This document shows, one piece after another, positions 14,894-23,245 of a DNA stretch of 42,997 nt. Position 1 is the first letter of the stretch; each line of letters begins with the position of its first letter. Source of the stretch: a virus. A program made the translations under genes and the position numbers. A model generated the notes under the pieces. The model made no database searches. It had not been told where the DNA came from and worked only from the letters and a program-made list of their open reading frames with translations. The stretch lies in the IMG/VR virus record IMGVR_UViG_3300002180_000006, positions 1-42,997 of that record, one strand, 5' to 3'.

Positions 14894-15643
14894 ATGGCAG
14901 TTGGTGATACTAAAGGAGATATTTTAAATAGAGCTTTTTCAGCTCTAAGAATTTCAGGAATTACTGCTGATCCTTCTCCTGAGGATTTAGAGTTAGCTAT
15001 AACCAAGCTCGAAAACATGGCTGCTGAATTTTCGGGAAGAAATATGAGTACTGGCTATGCTTTTGAGGATGACCCTGACCCTAATTGCCCACATAATTTA
15101 GATAGAAAATTCTGGCATTCATTTGATGTTAACCTAGCTGTTAGATTAATGCCAGATTATGGTAAGGGGTTTAAGCCTGATGTTAGTCTAATAAGGCAAG
15201 CTTCAGCAGGTATTTCTTTTTTGGCATCAGCAACTGCTTTAGTTAAACAAGTTCAATACCCCGGTAGAATGCCTATGGGAAGTAGGTCAAAACTGGGTCA
15301 AAGATGGGGTAAATTTTATCGAGTGCAAAGTGAAGCTCCTAATTCATATTTGACTAAGACAATGTATATTGGGGACATAAATGATTTTGTAGAACATTTT
15401 GACTCATACCTTAATACTGGTGAAGATGTTTCTTCTCATACAATTGAAGCAGAAACAGGACTCACAATAAATTCAGATTCTCTTGTTACTCCTGATGTTT
15501 TATATAATATAACTGCTGCAGGGACTTCTGATGGGACATCAGTTAGTATGATAAAAGTTAAAATTGTAGCAACAACTTCAGATGGTAGGGTGGAAACAAG
15601 AATTATTAATTTTAGATTACTTGAGTCAGAAATAGATGATTAA
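14894..15643 (+). CDS. P22 gp4-like tail/head completion adaptor with extra C-terminal domain (249 aa)
   Basis: Start at ATG 14894 after TTAGGAGTAGTAATT. Residues 1-150 follow P22 gp4: DLELAITKLENMAAEF, TGYAFEDDPDPN, HNLDRKFW, then YPGRMPMGSRSK. In P22 gp4 forms the ring below the portal. P22 gp4 has 166 aa; here about 85 more residues follow (VEHFDSYLNTGEDVSSHTIE ... VKIVATTSDGRVETRIINFR), an Ig-like or fibre-adaptor-like beta domain found fused or separate in other phages. The fused domain probably holds a neighbouring fibre. Confidence 0.88.
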   Translation: MAVGDTKGDILNRAFSALRISGITADPSPEDLELAITKLENMAAEFSGRNMSTGYAFEDDPDPNCPHNLDRKFWHSFDVNLAVRLMPDYGKGFKPDVSLIRQASAGISFLASATALVKQVQYPGRMPMGSRSKLGQRWGKFYRVQSEAPNSYLTKTMYIGDINDFVEHFDSYLNTGEDVSSHTIEAETGLTINSDSLVTPDVLYNITAAGTSDGTSVSMIKVKIVATTSDGRVETRIINFRLLESEIDD

Positions 15644-15654
15644 GGGGGTTTGGT

Positions 15655-15966
15655 ATGAGCAACACAGTTAAAACTACAAATAGAACTATTGAAGTAAGTG
15701 CAATAGATGAGGATTATATGATGGATCCAAATATCAATGTTCAGTCTGTTGTTTTTATACCAGGTGCAGCTAATGATGTAGTAGATATTATTGAAAATAG
15801 TATTCATGCTGTTAATCCTGTGAAAGTTAGATTAGTAAGTGGGGATGGTGAACCAAGAGGTTTGGTACTCAATCAACGATTGCAGTTGGGCTTTACTTTT
15901 GCTAATGGAACATTCTCTGGAGGATCAAAAGTAATTTTTAATATTGGTGAGTTAAAAGGGCAGTAA
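15655..15966 (+). CDS. Tail accessory protein, first member of a tandem pair (103 aa)
   Basis: Starts MSNTVKTTNRTIEVSAIDED after GGGGGTTTGGT. It aligns by eye along its whole length with the next gene: TNRTIE-S-ID-DYMMD-NI-VQSVV-IPG, IIENSIH, NQRLQLGF and KVIFNIGE are shared. Beta-rich, no known family. Position after the adaptor suggests a small virion protein, perhaps forming a hetero-oligomer with its duplicate. Confidence 0.75.
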   Translation: MSNTVKTTNRTIEVSAIDEDYMMDPNINVQSVVFIPGAANDVVDIIENSIHAVNPVKVRLVSGDGEPRGLVLNQRLQLGFTFANGTFSGGSKVIFNIGELKGQ

Positions 15967-15967
15967 T

Positions 15968-16351
15968 ATGGCTAATACAATTAAAATCACAAATAGAACT
16001 ATTGAAATAAGTGATATAGATTCTGATTATATGATGGATCAAAATATTGATGTTCAATCTGTTGTTCTTATACCTGGTACAGCAGCTAAACTAGATAATT
16101 ATGTAAATATAATTGAGAATAGTATTCATGATACTGATCCTGTAAAAGTCTTATTAATTTCTTCAATAAGTAAAGCTGAATCAAGAATGTGGATATTTAA
16201 CCAACGATTACAGTTGGGTTTTGTTTATAATAACTGTGTTTTTGAAACAGGAGCAAAAGTAATTTTTAATATTGGTGAAATTAAATTTGGTAATAATTAT
16301 AGTACTACTCAAATGAAAATGCAATTTAGTGCAGAGAACGTTATACTATAG
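15968..16351 (+). CDS. Tail accessory protein, second member of the tandem pair (127 aa)
   Basis: Starts MANTIKITNRTIEISDIDSD only 1 bp after the previous stop. Same core as the 103-aa protein, plus a short insert near 38-43 (AKLDNYV), and a C-terminal extension (KFGNNYSTTQMKMQFSAENV). The pair is a clear gene duplication followed by divergence. Function unknown; likely a minor structural protein. Confidence 0.75.
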   Translation: MANTIKITNRTIEISDIDSDYMMDQNIDVQSVVLIPGTAAKLDNYVNIIENSIHDTDPVKVLLISSISKAESRMWIFNQRLQLGFVYNNCVFETGAKVIFNIGEIKFGNNYSTTQMKMQFSAENVIL

Positions 16352-16448
16352 AGCTAAACAGACTGATAAAATGGCAATTTTCAGTAACGAGAAACAATGA
16401 CGGATTTATTAAATAAATATTAGCAGAGAAGGCGTAAAAGAGGATATA

Positions 16449-16790
16449 ATGGCAATAACAGCAGAAAAAGAACTGGACTATCCGGAAGCTGCAGATTCAG
16501 ACATTAAGAAAATGGAATACCTTTACAGTCTAAAGGATAAGCTAAAAGATTTGTACAATCTATTTAGTAAGTGGGCGAGCGTCGGGATAACGAAAGCCGA
16601 ACATGGTACTATCCCTGACAGGTTAAAGGCCAGTTACCCTTACACTGAGAAAATTACCAGCGAGACTTTTAAGAAATATCTAGCTGAAGAAGCTGAAGAA
16701 GTCGAGACAGTTATTTTTGCGGACATAAATGCCATCAAAGGTAGGTTTCTGGCAAGCACGACTTATGAACTAACCACAAAGGACGTATAG
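16449..16790 (+). CDS. Phage protein of unknown function with foreign composition (113 aa)
   Basis: ATG follows AAAGAGGATATA. The product starts MAITAEKELDYPEAADSDIK and looks alpha-helical and charged. Codon use differs from upstream genes (GCGAGCGTCGGG, ACGAAAGCC), and a 97-bp gap with no gene precedes it, marking the left edge of a more GC-rich block running to about 18.4 kb. It may have been acquired with the next two genes. Its last base is the first base of the next GTG start. Confidence 0.65.
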   Translation: MAITAEKELDYPEAADSDIKKMEYLYSLKDKLKDLYNLFSKWASVGITKAEHGTIPDRLKASYPYTEKITSETFKKYLAEEAEEVETVIFADINAIKGRFLASTTYELTTKDV

Positions 16791-17506
16791 TGGCTACAGA
16801 AGATTTTACAACTTATACTGAACAAGACCACGCTGCCAATGCAATTAGCATTGATGATGCTAACACAATAACCGTTACTGAACATCAGCGTGATTATCAA
16901 GACGAAACATGGGTTGTGAAAGATAAAACCGCCGATCATTTTTCCAGTGATTTTACTCATACGATCAAACTTATGATAACGGCTAAAAGCGGTGAATTCC
17001 CGTTGTTTATGCCCTGGCTGATAGCAAACCAAGTGGATAGTTGGGATGATATTCGTTCAGAAAGTGATGACGACCAAGATTTAAGTATCTATAACGATAA
17101 ATTCAGAATAGGTGTTGTTGAGAATGGCGGGTATACTCACAGTGACACGGCTAACAGCTATACACAGGATGTCCAATATTATATAACCGTTGAGCGTGAT
17201 GATGACGGTGGAGTGAATAATACAGGCCGACTTACAATGCGGATTCATACCGTTAATTATTACGGAGAAGCCGGTTCTGTAGAATTGGAGACTGAGACTG
17301 TTGATTGTGCGGCAGGACAGCAAAACGATTTCCAGTACATATATGCTGTTAATGGATATTATGCTGTGGCAAATACATCTTATTACTCTTACGTTGTTGA
17401 AGATTTAGACTTGAATGAAGGTGCACCATCAGGTGCAATCCCCCTACTTGTAGGTGGCGGAATGGGGCAAACAATGGGAAGTAACTGTAATTTAATGACA
17501 GGATAA
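16790..17506 (+). CDS. Beta-rich virion protein, lectin-like candidate (238 aa)
   Basis: Starts with GTG overlapping the previous TAG by 1 bp (VATEDFTTYTEQDHAANAIS). The chain shows alternating beta strands with aromatic and Asp-rich loops: DETWVVKDKTADHFSSDFTH, RTLTMRIH-like strand (GRLTMRIHTVNYYGEAGSV) and FQYIYAVNGYYAVANTSYYS. This resembles a jelly-roll / concanavalin-type fold. The Gly-rich end (GGGMGQTMGSN) is typical of virion-associated proteins. GC-rich codon use relative to the backbone. Possible glycan-binding role is inference. Confidence 0.65.
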   Translation: MATEDFTTYTEQDHAANAISIDDANTITVTEHQRDYQDETWVVKDKTADHFSSDFTHTIKLMITAKSGEFPLFMPWLIANQVDSWDDIRSESDDDQDLSIYNDKFRIGVVENGGYTHSDTANSYTQDVQYYITVERDDDGGVNNTGRLTMRIHTVNYYGEAGSVELETETVDCAAGQQNDFQYIYAVNGYYAVANTSYYSYVVEDLDLNEGAPSGAIPLLVGGGMGQTMGSNCNLMTG

Positions 17507-17510
17507 AACT

Positions 17511-18728
17511 ATGAAACAGGAAGTCAAGCAAGGACAAACAGATTATACAACATTTGTACTTGTAAGAGATACCTCTGGTAATGCAAAGACAGGACTTGCT
17601 TTTGGAGATATTGATCTTGCATATGCCAGGGTTGAGACTGACAACGACGTAACGACGACTGATGTAGCTCCAGCAGATTTAACAACTCCGGCTCTTACAG
17701 ACCCACATCTTGACTGGGGTTTTCTTGAAGTAAGTTCAGGCGATCACCCAGGACTTTACAGACTTGACTATGCTGATGCTGTGTTTGCTTCAGGAGCTTG
17801 GAGCGCTGTTGTTACGCTAACGGGGACAGGACTTGAGCCCTCTCATATGGAATTTGTGCTTGTGCCAGAAGCCCCTTATGATGGTGTTCATGTTAATACT
17901 CTTTCCGCAGATTCAATTACAGCAGCAGCCATAGCTAATGCTGCCATTGATAATGCCACCTTTGCGGCTGATGTTGGTTCCACGGCACATGGCACAAATA
18001 TAATAGCTCTTGCTTGCCGGAAAATTCTTGAAGAACTTAACCTTGACCATTTGCTTAAAGTGGATACAACTGTTGCCGCTGATGGAGATTTAGAAGATTA
18101 TTGTGTAGCTGGAACAATATTTGCACATCTTCTTGCTGCGAGTGCAGATGCAACAGATTATAAGGCCTCTACTGATTCACTTGAGAAAATAGGGACAGAG
18201 ATCGCTAAGATCGGAACCATACCAGCATTAGACGGAGGGGCACAAACAATAGGTGCTGCCATAGGAAAACTTGCTGATGACAATGGTGGAGCTACGTTTA
18301 ACGCAGGCGAAGACAGCCTTAATAAAATAAGGGATGATAGAACACTTGCTGCTGCTGATTATGTTGTGGTCGGTGACACAATAGCAGGTGTTACGCTTTG
18401 TGGGACTACTACTACTAATACAGATATGAGGGGTACTGATGGAGCAAATACTACTGTTCCTGATGCAGCTGGTACTTTAGCTGCTTATGATCCACCAACA
18501 AAAACTGAAATGGATGCAGCTCATGCATTATTAGCTACTGAAGCCAAGCAGGACATTATAGATACAATTCTAGATAGAATAACCATTGCTTTAGTCAATA
18601 AAATGATTATTACTGAGGCCAATGGAAATACAGAACAATTTAATGATGCAGATGGCTCTCTTGGATCCATAGCAGCAGCCTTTAGTTCTGATGGGACATT
18701 TACAACAAGAAAACGGATGGTGATATGA
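17511..18728 (+). CDS. Fibre-like protein (405 aa)
   Basis: Starts MKQEVKQGQTDYTTFVLVRD. Residues 1-125 look like an Ig/BppU-type N-terminal beta domain (DTSGNAKTGLAFGDIDLAYA, HPGLYRLDYADAVFASGAWS). Then come Ala/Asp/Thr-rich repeats including DSLEKIGTEI, DSLNKIRDDR and QTIGAAIGKLADDNGG, typical of phage fibre stalk proteins. The end (NKMIITEANGNTEQFN, DGTFTTRKRMVI) is a short beta module. GC-rich up to about 18.4 kb and AT-rich after, so the gene may be a mosaic. Role: tail or neck fibre by inference. Confidence 0.65.
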   Translation: MKQEVKQGQTDYTTFVLVRDTSGNAKTGLAFGDIDLAYARVETDNDVTTTDVAPADLTTPALTDPHLDWGFLEVSSGDHPGLYRLDYADAVFASGAWSAVVTLTGTGLEPSHMEFVLVPEAPYDGVHVNTLSADSITAAAIANAAIDNATFAADVGSTAHGTNIIALACRKILEELNLDHLLKVDTTVAADGDLEDYCVAGTIFAHLLAASADATDYKASTDSLEKIGTEIAKIGTIPALDGGAQTIGAAIGKLADDNGGATFNAGEDSLNKIRDDRTLAAADYVVVGDTIAGVTLCGTTTTNTDMRGTDGANTTVPDAAGTLAAYDPPTKTEMDAAHALLATEAKQDIIDTILDRITIALVNKMIITEANGNTEQFNDADGSLGSIAAAFSSDGTFTTRKRMVI

Positions 18729-19246
18729 ACTATAAAGAATTATTTAAGCCTTATACTCGTGATGGACATACATTAGAAGCTTCTATAGCTTACCTTAAGA
18801 AAACTGCTGCGACTAGTAATATACCAAAGGAAGTAGTAGAAGAAGCTATTTATGATATATTTAGTCGCGTATCAAAGGGAGAAAAATTTTCATTAACTAA
18901 GTGCCCTTGTGGTTGTGGGATTGATAAGGCTGGTACAGCTATTGTTCATGCCATGCGTGATCGAATGTTTGAGATACTGTATGAAAGAATTAAAATATAC
19001 TATAAAACTATAAACAAAGTACAAGGAGAAGAATTACAAATAGAAGAAGACTTATTTGATTTGCTCAATTTAATTTATGAAAAGGTGGATACTCAGAAAG
19101 ATAGAGAAATAAGGCAGATACAGTTTGAGCAAAATAGATCTTCTTTGAGGCATCCAATAAAAGTAGGGTGGCCTAAATTAAAAAACAAATTGCCTGAATG
19201 GCCTAAAATAAAAACTGCATTAACTAGACAAATTAAATGGATTTAA
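18725..19246 (+). CDS. Conserved-looking phage protein with CPCGCG motif (173 aa)
   Basis: ATG overlaps the previous stop by 4 bp (ATGA). The product starts MNYKELFKPYTRDGHTLEAS and is alpha-helical with KCPCGCGIDKAGTAIVHAMR at about 58-77. The Cys triplet with Gly looks like a metal site or a short knuckle. A helical middle is followed by a basic C-terminus with repeated WPKLK/WPKIK. No family name can be given. Located between the fibre-like protein and gp10. Confidence 0.65.
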   Translation: MNYKELFKPYTRDGHTLEASIAYLKKTAATSNIPKEVVEEAIYDIFSRVSKGEKFSLTKCPCGCGIDKAGTAIVHAMRDRMFEILYERIKIYYKTINKVQGEELQIEEDLFDLLNLIYEKVDTQKDREIRQIQFEQNRSSLRHPIKVGWPKLKNKLPEWPKIKTALTRQIKWI

Positions 19247-19249
19247 ACA

Positions 19250-19414
19250 ATGGATTTTTTTGCAATAGCAAGTTTAGGAAGCTATCCTACTCCTACTCCT
19301 ACTGATAGCGAACGGATGGCTTTTGCAGTTTCTTACGGTCTTTTAGATACTTTAGAAGAAGTTGTTTTTACGTGCAGTATTTTTAAATTCTGTCTTACAT
19401 TAGACTTAGGTTAA
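19250..19414 (+). CDS. Small hypothetical protein (54 aa)
   Basis: Frame from ATG 19250, 3 bp after the previous stop, to TAA at 19412-19414, filling the gap before gp10. It starts MDFFAIASLGSYPTPTPTDS and ends with a hydrophobic stretch (VVFTCSIFKFCLTLDLG). PTPTPT is a short low-complexity linker. There is no strong RBS of its own, so translation would rely on coupling. Probable but not certain gene. Confidence 0.45.
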   Translation: MDFFAIASLGSYPTPTPTDSERMAFAVSYGLLDTLEEVVFTCSIFKFCLTLDLG

Positions 19415-19423
19415 GAGGTTTAA

Positions 19424-20839
19424 ATGCCAATAGCACCTATTACATTAATAAAAGGGGATAAAGTAAGCTCTTTAATAGATTATAGAGATGCTTTATCAGT
19501 AAATATGTATGCAGTTGAAAAAAATATTTTAGGAGCTCAAGGGTATATGTTAGCGTATCCAGGACTCACTTCTTTTGGTACTAGTTTAGGTGTGGATCGT
19601 GGAGCAAATTATAATGAAAGATTTAGCAACCATTTTAGAGTTTCTGGAACAAATTTAATATCTGTATCTTCTGCAGGTATAGTTACTAATTTGGGCACAG
19701 TTCCCGGAATTTCTCAATGTCGTTTACAAGATTTTTATAGTTTTAATACTCAAGGTATAATAGCTGATGGAAAAATGTTTTTGTATGATACTGTTGGTGG
19801 TTTTAGAGAAGTAATTGATGCTGATCTTGGAAATCCTATTGATGGAGTTTGGGTTGATGGTTATTATTTTTTAACAGATGGTGAATATATTTATCATACT
19901 GATATTGCCGATGAAGAGTCTATTGATCCTTTAAAATTTGCTACAGCAGAATTTATGCCAGATCCTTCTCTTGGTATTGGAAAAACATCAGATAATAAAG
20001 TTATAGTATTTGGAAGATATACAATAGAATATTTTTCAAATGATGCTTCTGTAAATTTTGCTTTCACACGAATAGTTACTAGAGCTCAAAAAATTGGCAT
20101 AGTAGCTACTCATGCTAAATGTGAATCTAAAAATGTTTGGTATATTACAGGTGGAAGAAGAGAGGATGCTATATCAGTTCATAGGTTAGCACATAGTATT
20201 TCTGAAAAAGTATCTACACGTGAAATCGATATATTGCTTAAACAGTATACAGAACCTGAATTAGCAGATATAAGAATGGAAGTACGAATGGAAGATAATA
20301 TAACTTTTATACTTATTCATTTACCAAATGAAACACTTTGTTTTAATGAAACTATTTCATCAGTGATGGGTTTACAATATGCATGGTCTATTTTAAAAAC
20401 TGATATAGATGGCAATGCTCCATATAGAGCAATTAATGGAGTACTCGATGCTAGAAATTCTTTATGGATATATGGTGATAAAGTAGATACACATCTTGGA
20501 AAATTAGATGAGTCAGTAGTAACCCATTACGGTGATAAAGTTGAATGGATATTATTTACCCCCTTTTTAAATTTAGATGGGATGTCAATTGATGAGGTAG
20601 AAATAGCAATTATCCCGGGATTTAACATAATCGATGATGCTACTATAGCTATTTCACTTACAAATAATGGTTTAACTTATGGAAGAGAGTATTTGTTAAA
20701 ATATAGTGAACCTTTAGATTACGGTAAAAGGTTTTTTATTAGACGTCTTGGGTATATAAGAGATTATGTTGGTTTTAAACTTAGAGGTATTTCTACATCT
20801 AAAATGGCATTTGCATTAATGAAGGTTACTTATGACTGA
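19424..20839 (+). CDS. Packaged-DNA stabilisation / tail hub protein, P22 gp10-like (471 aa)
   Basis: Closes the tail channel after packaging in P22. Near-identical length to P22 gp10 (472 aa) and same motif order: SVNMYAVEKNILGAQGYML (26-44), YPGLTSFG, VWVDGYYFLTDG, YTIEYFSNDASVNFAFTRI, QKIGIVATHAK, ILIHLPNETLCFNET, LLFTPFLNLDGMSIDEVEI-like block and a C-terminal GKRFFIRRLGYIRDYVGFKLR. RBS AAGAGG. Overlaps the next gene by 8 bp. Confidence 0.94.
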   Translation: MPIAPITLIKGDKVSSLIDYRDALSVNMYAVEKNILGAQGYMLAYPGLTSFGTSLGVDRGANYNERFSNHFRVSGTNLISVSSAGIVTNLGTVPGISQCRLQDFYSFNTQGIIADGKMFLYDTVGGFREVIDADLGNPIDGVWVDGYYFLTDGEYIYHTDIADEESIDPLKFATAEFMPDPSLGIGKTSDNKVIVFGRYTIEYFSNDASVNFAFTRIVTRAQKIGIVATHAKCESKNVWYITGGRREDAISVHRLAHSISEKVSTREIDILLKQYTEPELADIRMEVRMEDNITFILIHLPNETLCFNETISSVMGLQYAWSILKTDIDGNAPYRAINGVLDARNSLWIYGDKVDTHLGKLDESVVTHYGDKVEWILFTPFLNLDGMSIDEVEIAIIPGFNIIDDATIAISLTNNGLTYGREYLLKYSEPLDYGKRFFIRRLGYIRDYVGFKLRGISTSKMAFALMKVTYD

Positions 20840-21626
20840 GCTATATTTACCAGAACTTCCTAGTTCTTCCATGTTTGTCGGATCACAAGAAGTAATGACA
20901 ATAGAATGGCAAGAGTTTTTTAGAGCACTTTTTAATAGAGTTGGTGGTACAACTAATTCTAATTCAGATGATATTTTTAAATTTATAATTGCAGAATTAT
21001 ATTCAATTCCAAAAAATTATGAAAAGCGGATAAACAAATTAGAAAAACAATTACTTTCTAATCTTTTTTGGACTAATGAGTCATTTAAGTATTATTTACC
21101 CCATACAGTATGGGATGATTTACGTTTTCCAGCAAGTTCAGTTAAAGGAGGAGGGGCTTTTGATACAACTAAAACAGCATATAGAGGCGGCATAGTTGAA
21201 GCATTTAGTACAGGTCCTAATGATGAAAGTGTACAATTTATAGGACAATTACCACATTCATATAAAGAAGGTTCTGATATTAATTTTCATATTCATTGGG
21301 TAATACCGGTAGCCGGCGCAGGAGCTGGTGTAGAGAATGTAAAATGGGATTTTACTTATTCTTGGGCTAATATTGATGACTCTTTTCCAGTAGAATCTAG
21401 TACAACTATAACTATTGATGTGCAAAGTATAGCTGCTCATAAACATATGTTAACTGATATTATTGAAATGGATGGTTCTGGAAAGAAAATAAGTTCAGTA
21501 ATAATATGTTCTTTAACTCGTGATGTTAGTGTAGCAAATGATTATGCTAATGATGCGTATTTTGTAGAAGCAGATTTTCATTTTGAAAGTGATACTATTG
21601 GGTCAAGACTAGAAGTTGAAAAATAA
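20832..21626 (+). CDS. Tail needle / knob candidate (264 aa)
   Basis: It takes the place of P22 gp26, directly after gp10, with similar length. The N-terminal 80 residues include a helical coiled coil (YSIPKNYEKRINKLEKQLLS). A beta domain follows with WDDLRFPASSVKGGGAFDTT and GSDINFHIHWVIP near 145-158, then KWDFTYSWANIDDSFP, a module common in phage hypothetical proteins. A trimeric needle with a C-terminal knob is plausible, but it is not recognisably P22 gp26 in sequence. Confidence 0.6.
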   Translation: MTELYLPELPSSSMFVGSQEVMTIEWQEFFRALFNRVGGTTNSNSDDIFKFIIAELYSIPKNYEKRINKLEKQLLSNLFWTNESFKYYLPHTVWDDLRFPASSVKGGGAFDTTKTAYRGGIVEAFSTGPNDESVQFIGQLPHSYKEGSDINFHIHWVIPVAGAGAGVENVKWDFTYSWANIDDSFPVESSTTITIDVQSIAAHKHMLTDIIEMDGSGKKISSVIICSLTRDVSVANDYANDAYFVEADFHFESDTIGSRLEVEK

Positions 21627-21637
21627 AGGAGAATAAT

Positions 21638-21973
21638 ATGTCAGTAATAATAAAAAATGTTTATATGGCCCAACCAGCAGCAGCAAATACTACATTATAT
21701 ACTTGTCCTGCTAATACTCAAGCAAGGATTCTTAAATGCACTGTTACTAATGATACTATCACTGCTGCTACTATTAGTTTTAATAAAGTACCGTCTGGTA
21801 GTGCAGTAGCAGCTACTAATTTAATATTAAATCTTAAAGCCATTGGAAATAAAGAGACTTATGAATGTCCAGAAGTAGTAGGACAAGTATTAAATGCTGG
21901 GTACTTAATTAGTGCAATCGCAAGTATAGTAGATCAATTAACAGTAGCTCTAGATGTGGTGGAAATTGTATGA
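21638..21973 (+). CDS. Small beta-rich structural protein (111 aa)
   Basis: Starts MSVIIKNVYMAQPAAANTTL after AAAGGAGAATAAT. The sequence is Thr/Ala/Val-rich (CTVTNDTITAATISFNKVPS) and reads as a single beta-sandwich, similar to small virion proteins next to fibre genes in many phages. Overlaps the next gene by 4 bp. Function not known; likely a minor tail component. Confidence 0.65.
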   Translation: MSVIIKNVYMAQPAAANTTLYTCPANTQARILKCTVTNDTITAATISFNKVPSGSAVAATNLILNLKAIGNKETYECPEVVGQVLNAGYLISAIASIVDQLTVALDVVEIV

Positions 21974-22308
21974 CGAATTTTATATTATATTACGGGCCTA
22001 CTTATGGTCTGAGAACAAATGAGAATTATTTAAATTTTAGGTGGTTACTTAAAGATACTTTAATGTTAGCTTCAATAACACAACAAGGGAATGCAGCTGT
22101 TTGTCATTTTTATTCTGATAAAAGAGGTCTTAAGTATTTGAAACAAGCTGTTTCAGAATGGTGTGAGTATGTATTTAAAACCTGTGATTGGTGTAAAATG
22201 ATGTTAGGCGTTGTTGAAAAACCAAGTGTTGAAAAACTAATGAAGAGTTGTGGTTTTAGAAAAGTGGCTTATACAAAAAATAAAGCACTTTACATGAAGG
22301 AGAAGTAA
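21970..22308 (+). CDS. GNAT-like or unknown small protein (112 aa)
   Basis: ATG overlaps the previous stop. Starts MTNFILYYGPTYGLRTNENY. The C-terminal third (VEKPSVEKLMKSCGFRKVAY then ALYMKEK) resembles the end of GNAT acetyltransferases: an alpha helix, GF, then a strand with Tyr. The acetyl-CoA loop (Q/R-x-x-G-x-G/A) is not visible, so activity is doubtful. Similar GNAT-like proteins lie among ejection-protein genes in other P22-type and marine podoviruses, so a virion or assembly role is possible. Confidence 0.5.
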   Translation: MTNFILYYGPTYGLRTNENYLNFRWLLKDTLMLASITQQGNAAVCHFYSDKRGLKYLKQAVSEWCEYVFKTCDWCKMMLGVVEKPSVEKLMKSCGFRKVAYTKNKALYMKEK

Positions 22309-22309
22309 A

Positions 22310-23245
22310 ATGGGTGGAGATGGAAGTGGAGAGGTTTGGGAACAAGTATTAACACCTGGAAGACAAGTAGAATGGTTTGGCATGGGTGGTGATGGTGGTG
22401 ATGGTGGTAGTGAAGCTGCTGATGCCGCGGTAGAATCTGCAGATATTTATTCTGATGCCGCTATTGATGCTGCAAAAATTCAAGCAGGGTCTCAAAAAGA
22501 AGCTTTAGATTACCTCAAAGAAAGAGAAGAACTTCCCCAGAAACTCAGAGAAGGAGCTTTAATATCACTAGGTAGATTGCAAGGATTTGGTGGAGAATAC
22601 GGAGATCAAGAAAAAATGATTCAACGTTCAATTGATTCTCCATTATACCAAAGCATTATAGAAGGTAAAGAAGCCGGTGAAGAAGCTATTTTAAGATCAG
22701 CATCAGCGACAGGGGGTTTACGATCTGGAGATACAAGTTATAATTTATATGATTATAATACACGATTACAAAATAGTGCTTTGTTAGCATCATATAATGA
22801 ACAACTTATGGGACTTCAAGGGCTAGCAGGATTGCCTTCTAATTCAAATACAATTGCTAGTTCTATGGAGGGTATTGGTGTGACAAAAGCTGGGGGGACT
22901 CTGGAGTCTGGTAGAGCAACATCCCAGGGAATTACTGCTGCTGCTCAAGCAAATATTATGGCTGAACAAGCAGCAACAAATAACTTAATGGGGTTAGCAA
23001 GTTTAGGCATTTCAGCAGTTGGTGCATTTTCAGACCGAAGACTTAAATCTAATATAAAGAAAGTTGGAACAGTAAGAGGGTTTAATTTTTACTCATTTGA
23101 CTGGAATTCTGTTGCAAATATGTTAGGGCTTGAGGGTTCTACATACGGTTGTATGGCTGATGAAGTTTTCCAAGTTGCCCCAAAAGCAGTCACATTAAGA
23201 AATAACTTTATGTTTATTAATTACTCAGCAATAGGAGTGTTATAA
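22310..23245 (+). CDS. DNA-transfer (ejection) protein with C-terminal S74 chaperone domain (311 aa)
   Basis: Begins with a Gly-rich tail (GMGGDGGDGGSEAADAA) followed by helical segments typical of phage DNA-transfer proteins: AAIDAAKIQAGSQKEALDYL, LPQKLREGALISLGRLQGFG, ATGGLRSGDTSYNLYDY, GLQGLAGLPSNSNTIASSME, then AAAQANIMAEQAA. From residue 241 comes SDRRLKSNIKKVG...FNFYSFDWNS...YGCMADEV, the intramolecular-chaperone (peptidase S74) signature; Ser241 and Lys246 have the spacing of the self-cleavage dyad. The domain is short, about 71 residues. By order it corresponds to P22 gp7/gp14-type proteins. Confidence 0.85.
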   Translation: MGGDGSGEVWEQVLTPGRQVEWFGMGGDGGDGGSEAADAAVESADIYSDAAIDAAKIQAGSQKEALDYLKEREELPQKLREGALISLGRLQGFGGEYGDQEKMIQRSIDSPLYQSIIEGKEAGEEAILRSASATGGLRSGDTSYNLYDYNTRLQNSALLASYNEQLMGLQGLAGLPSNSNTIASSMEGIGVTKAGGTLESGRATSQGITAAAQANIMAEQAATNNLMGLASLGISAVGAFSDRRLKSNIKKVGTVRGFNFYSFDWNSVANMLGLEGSTYGCMADEVFQVAPKAVTLRNNFMFINYSAIGVL

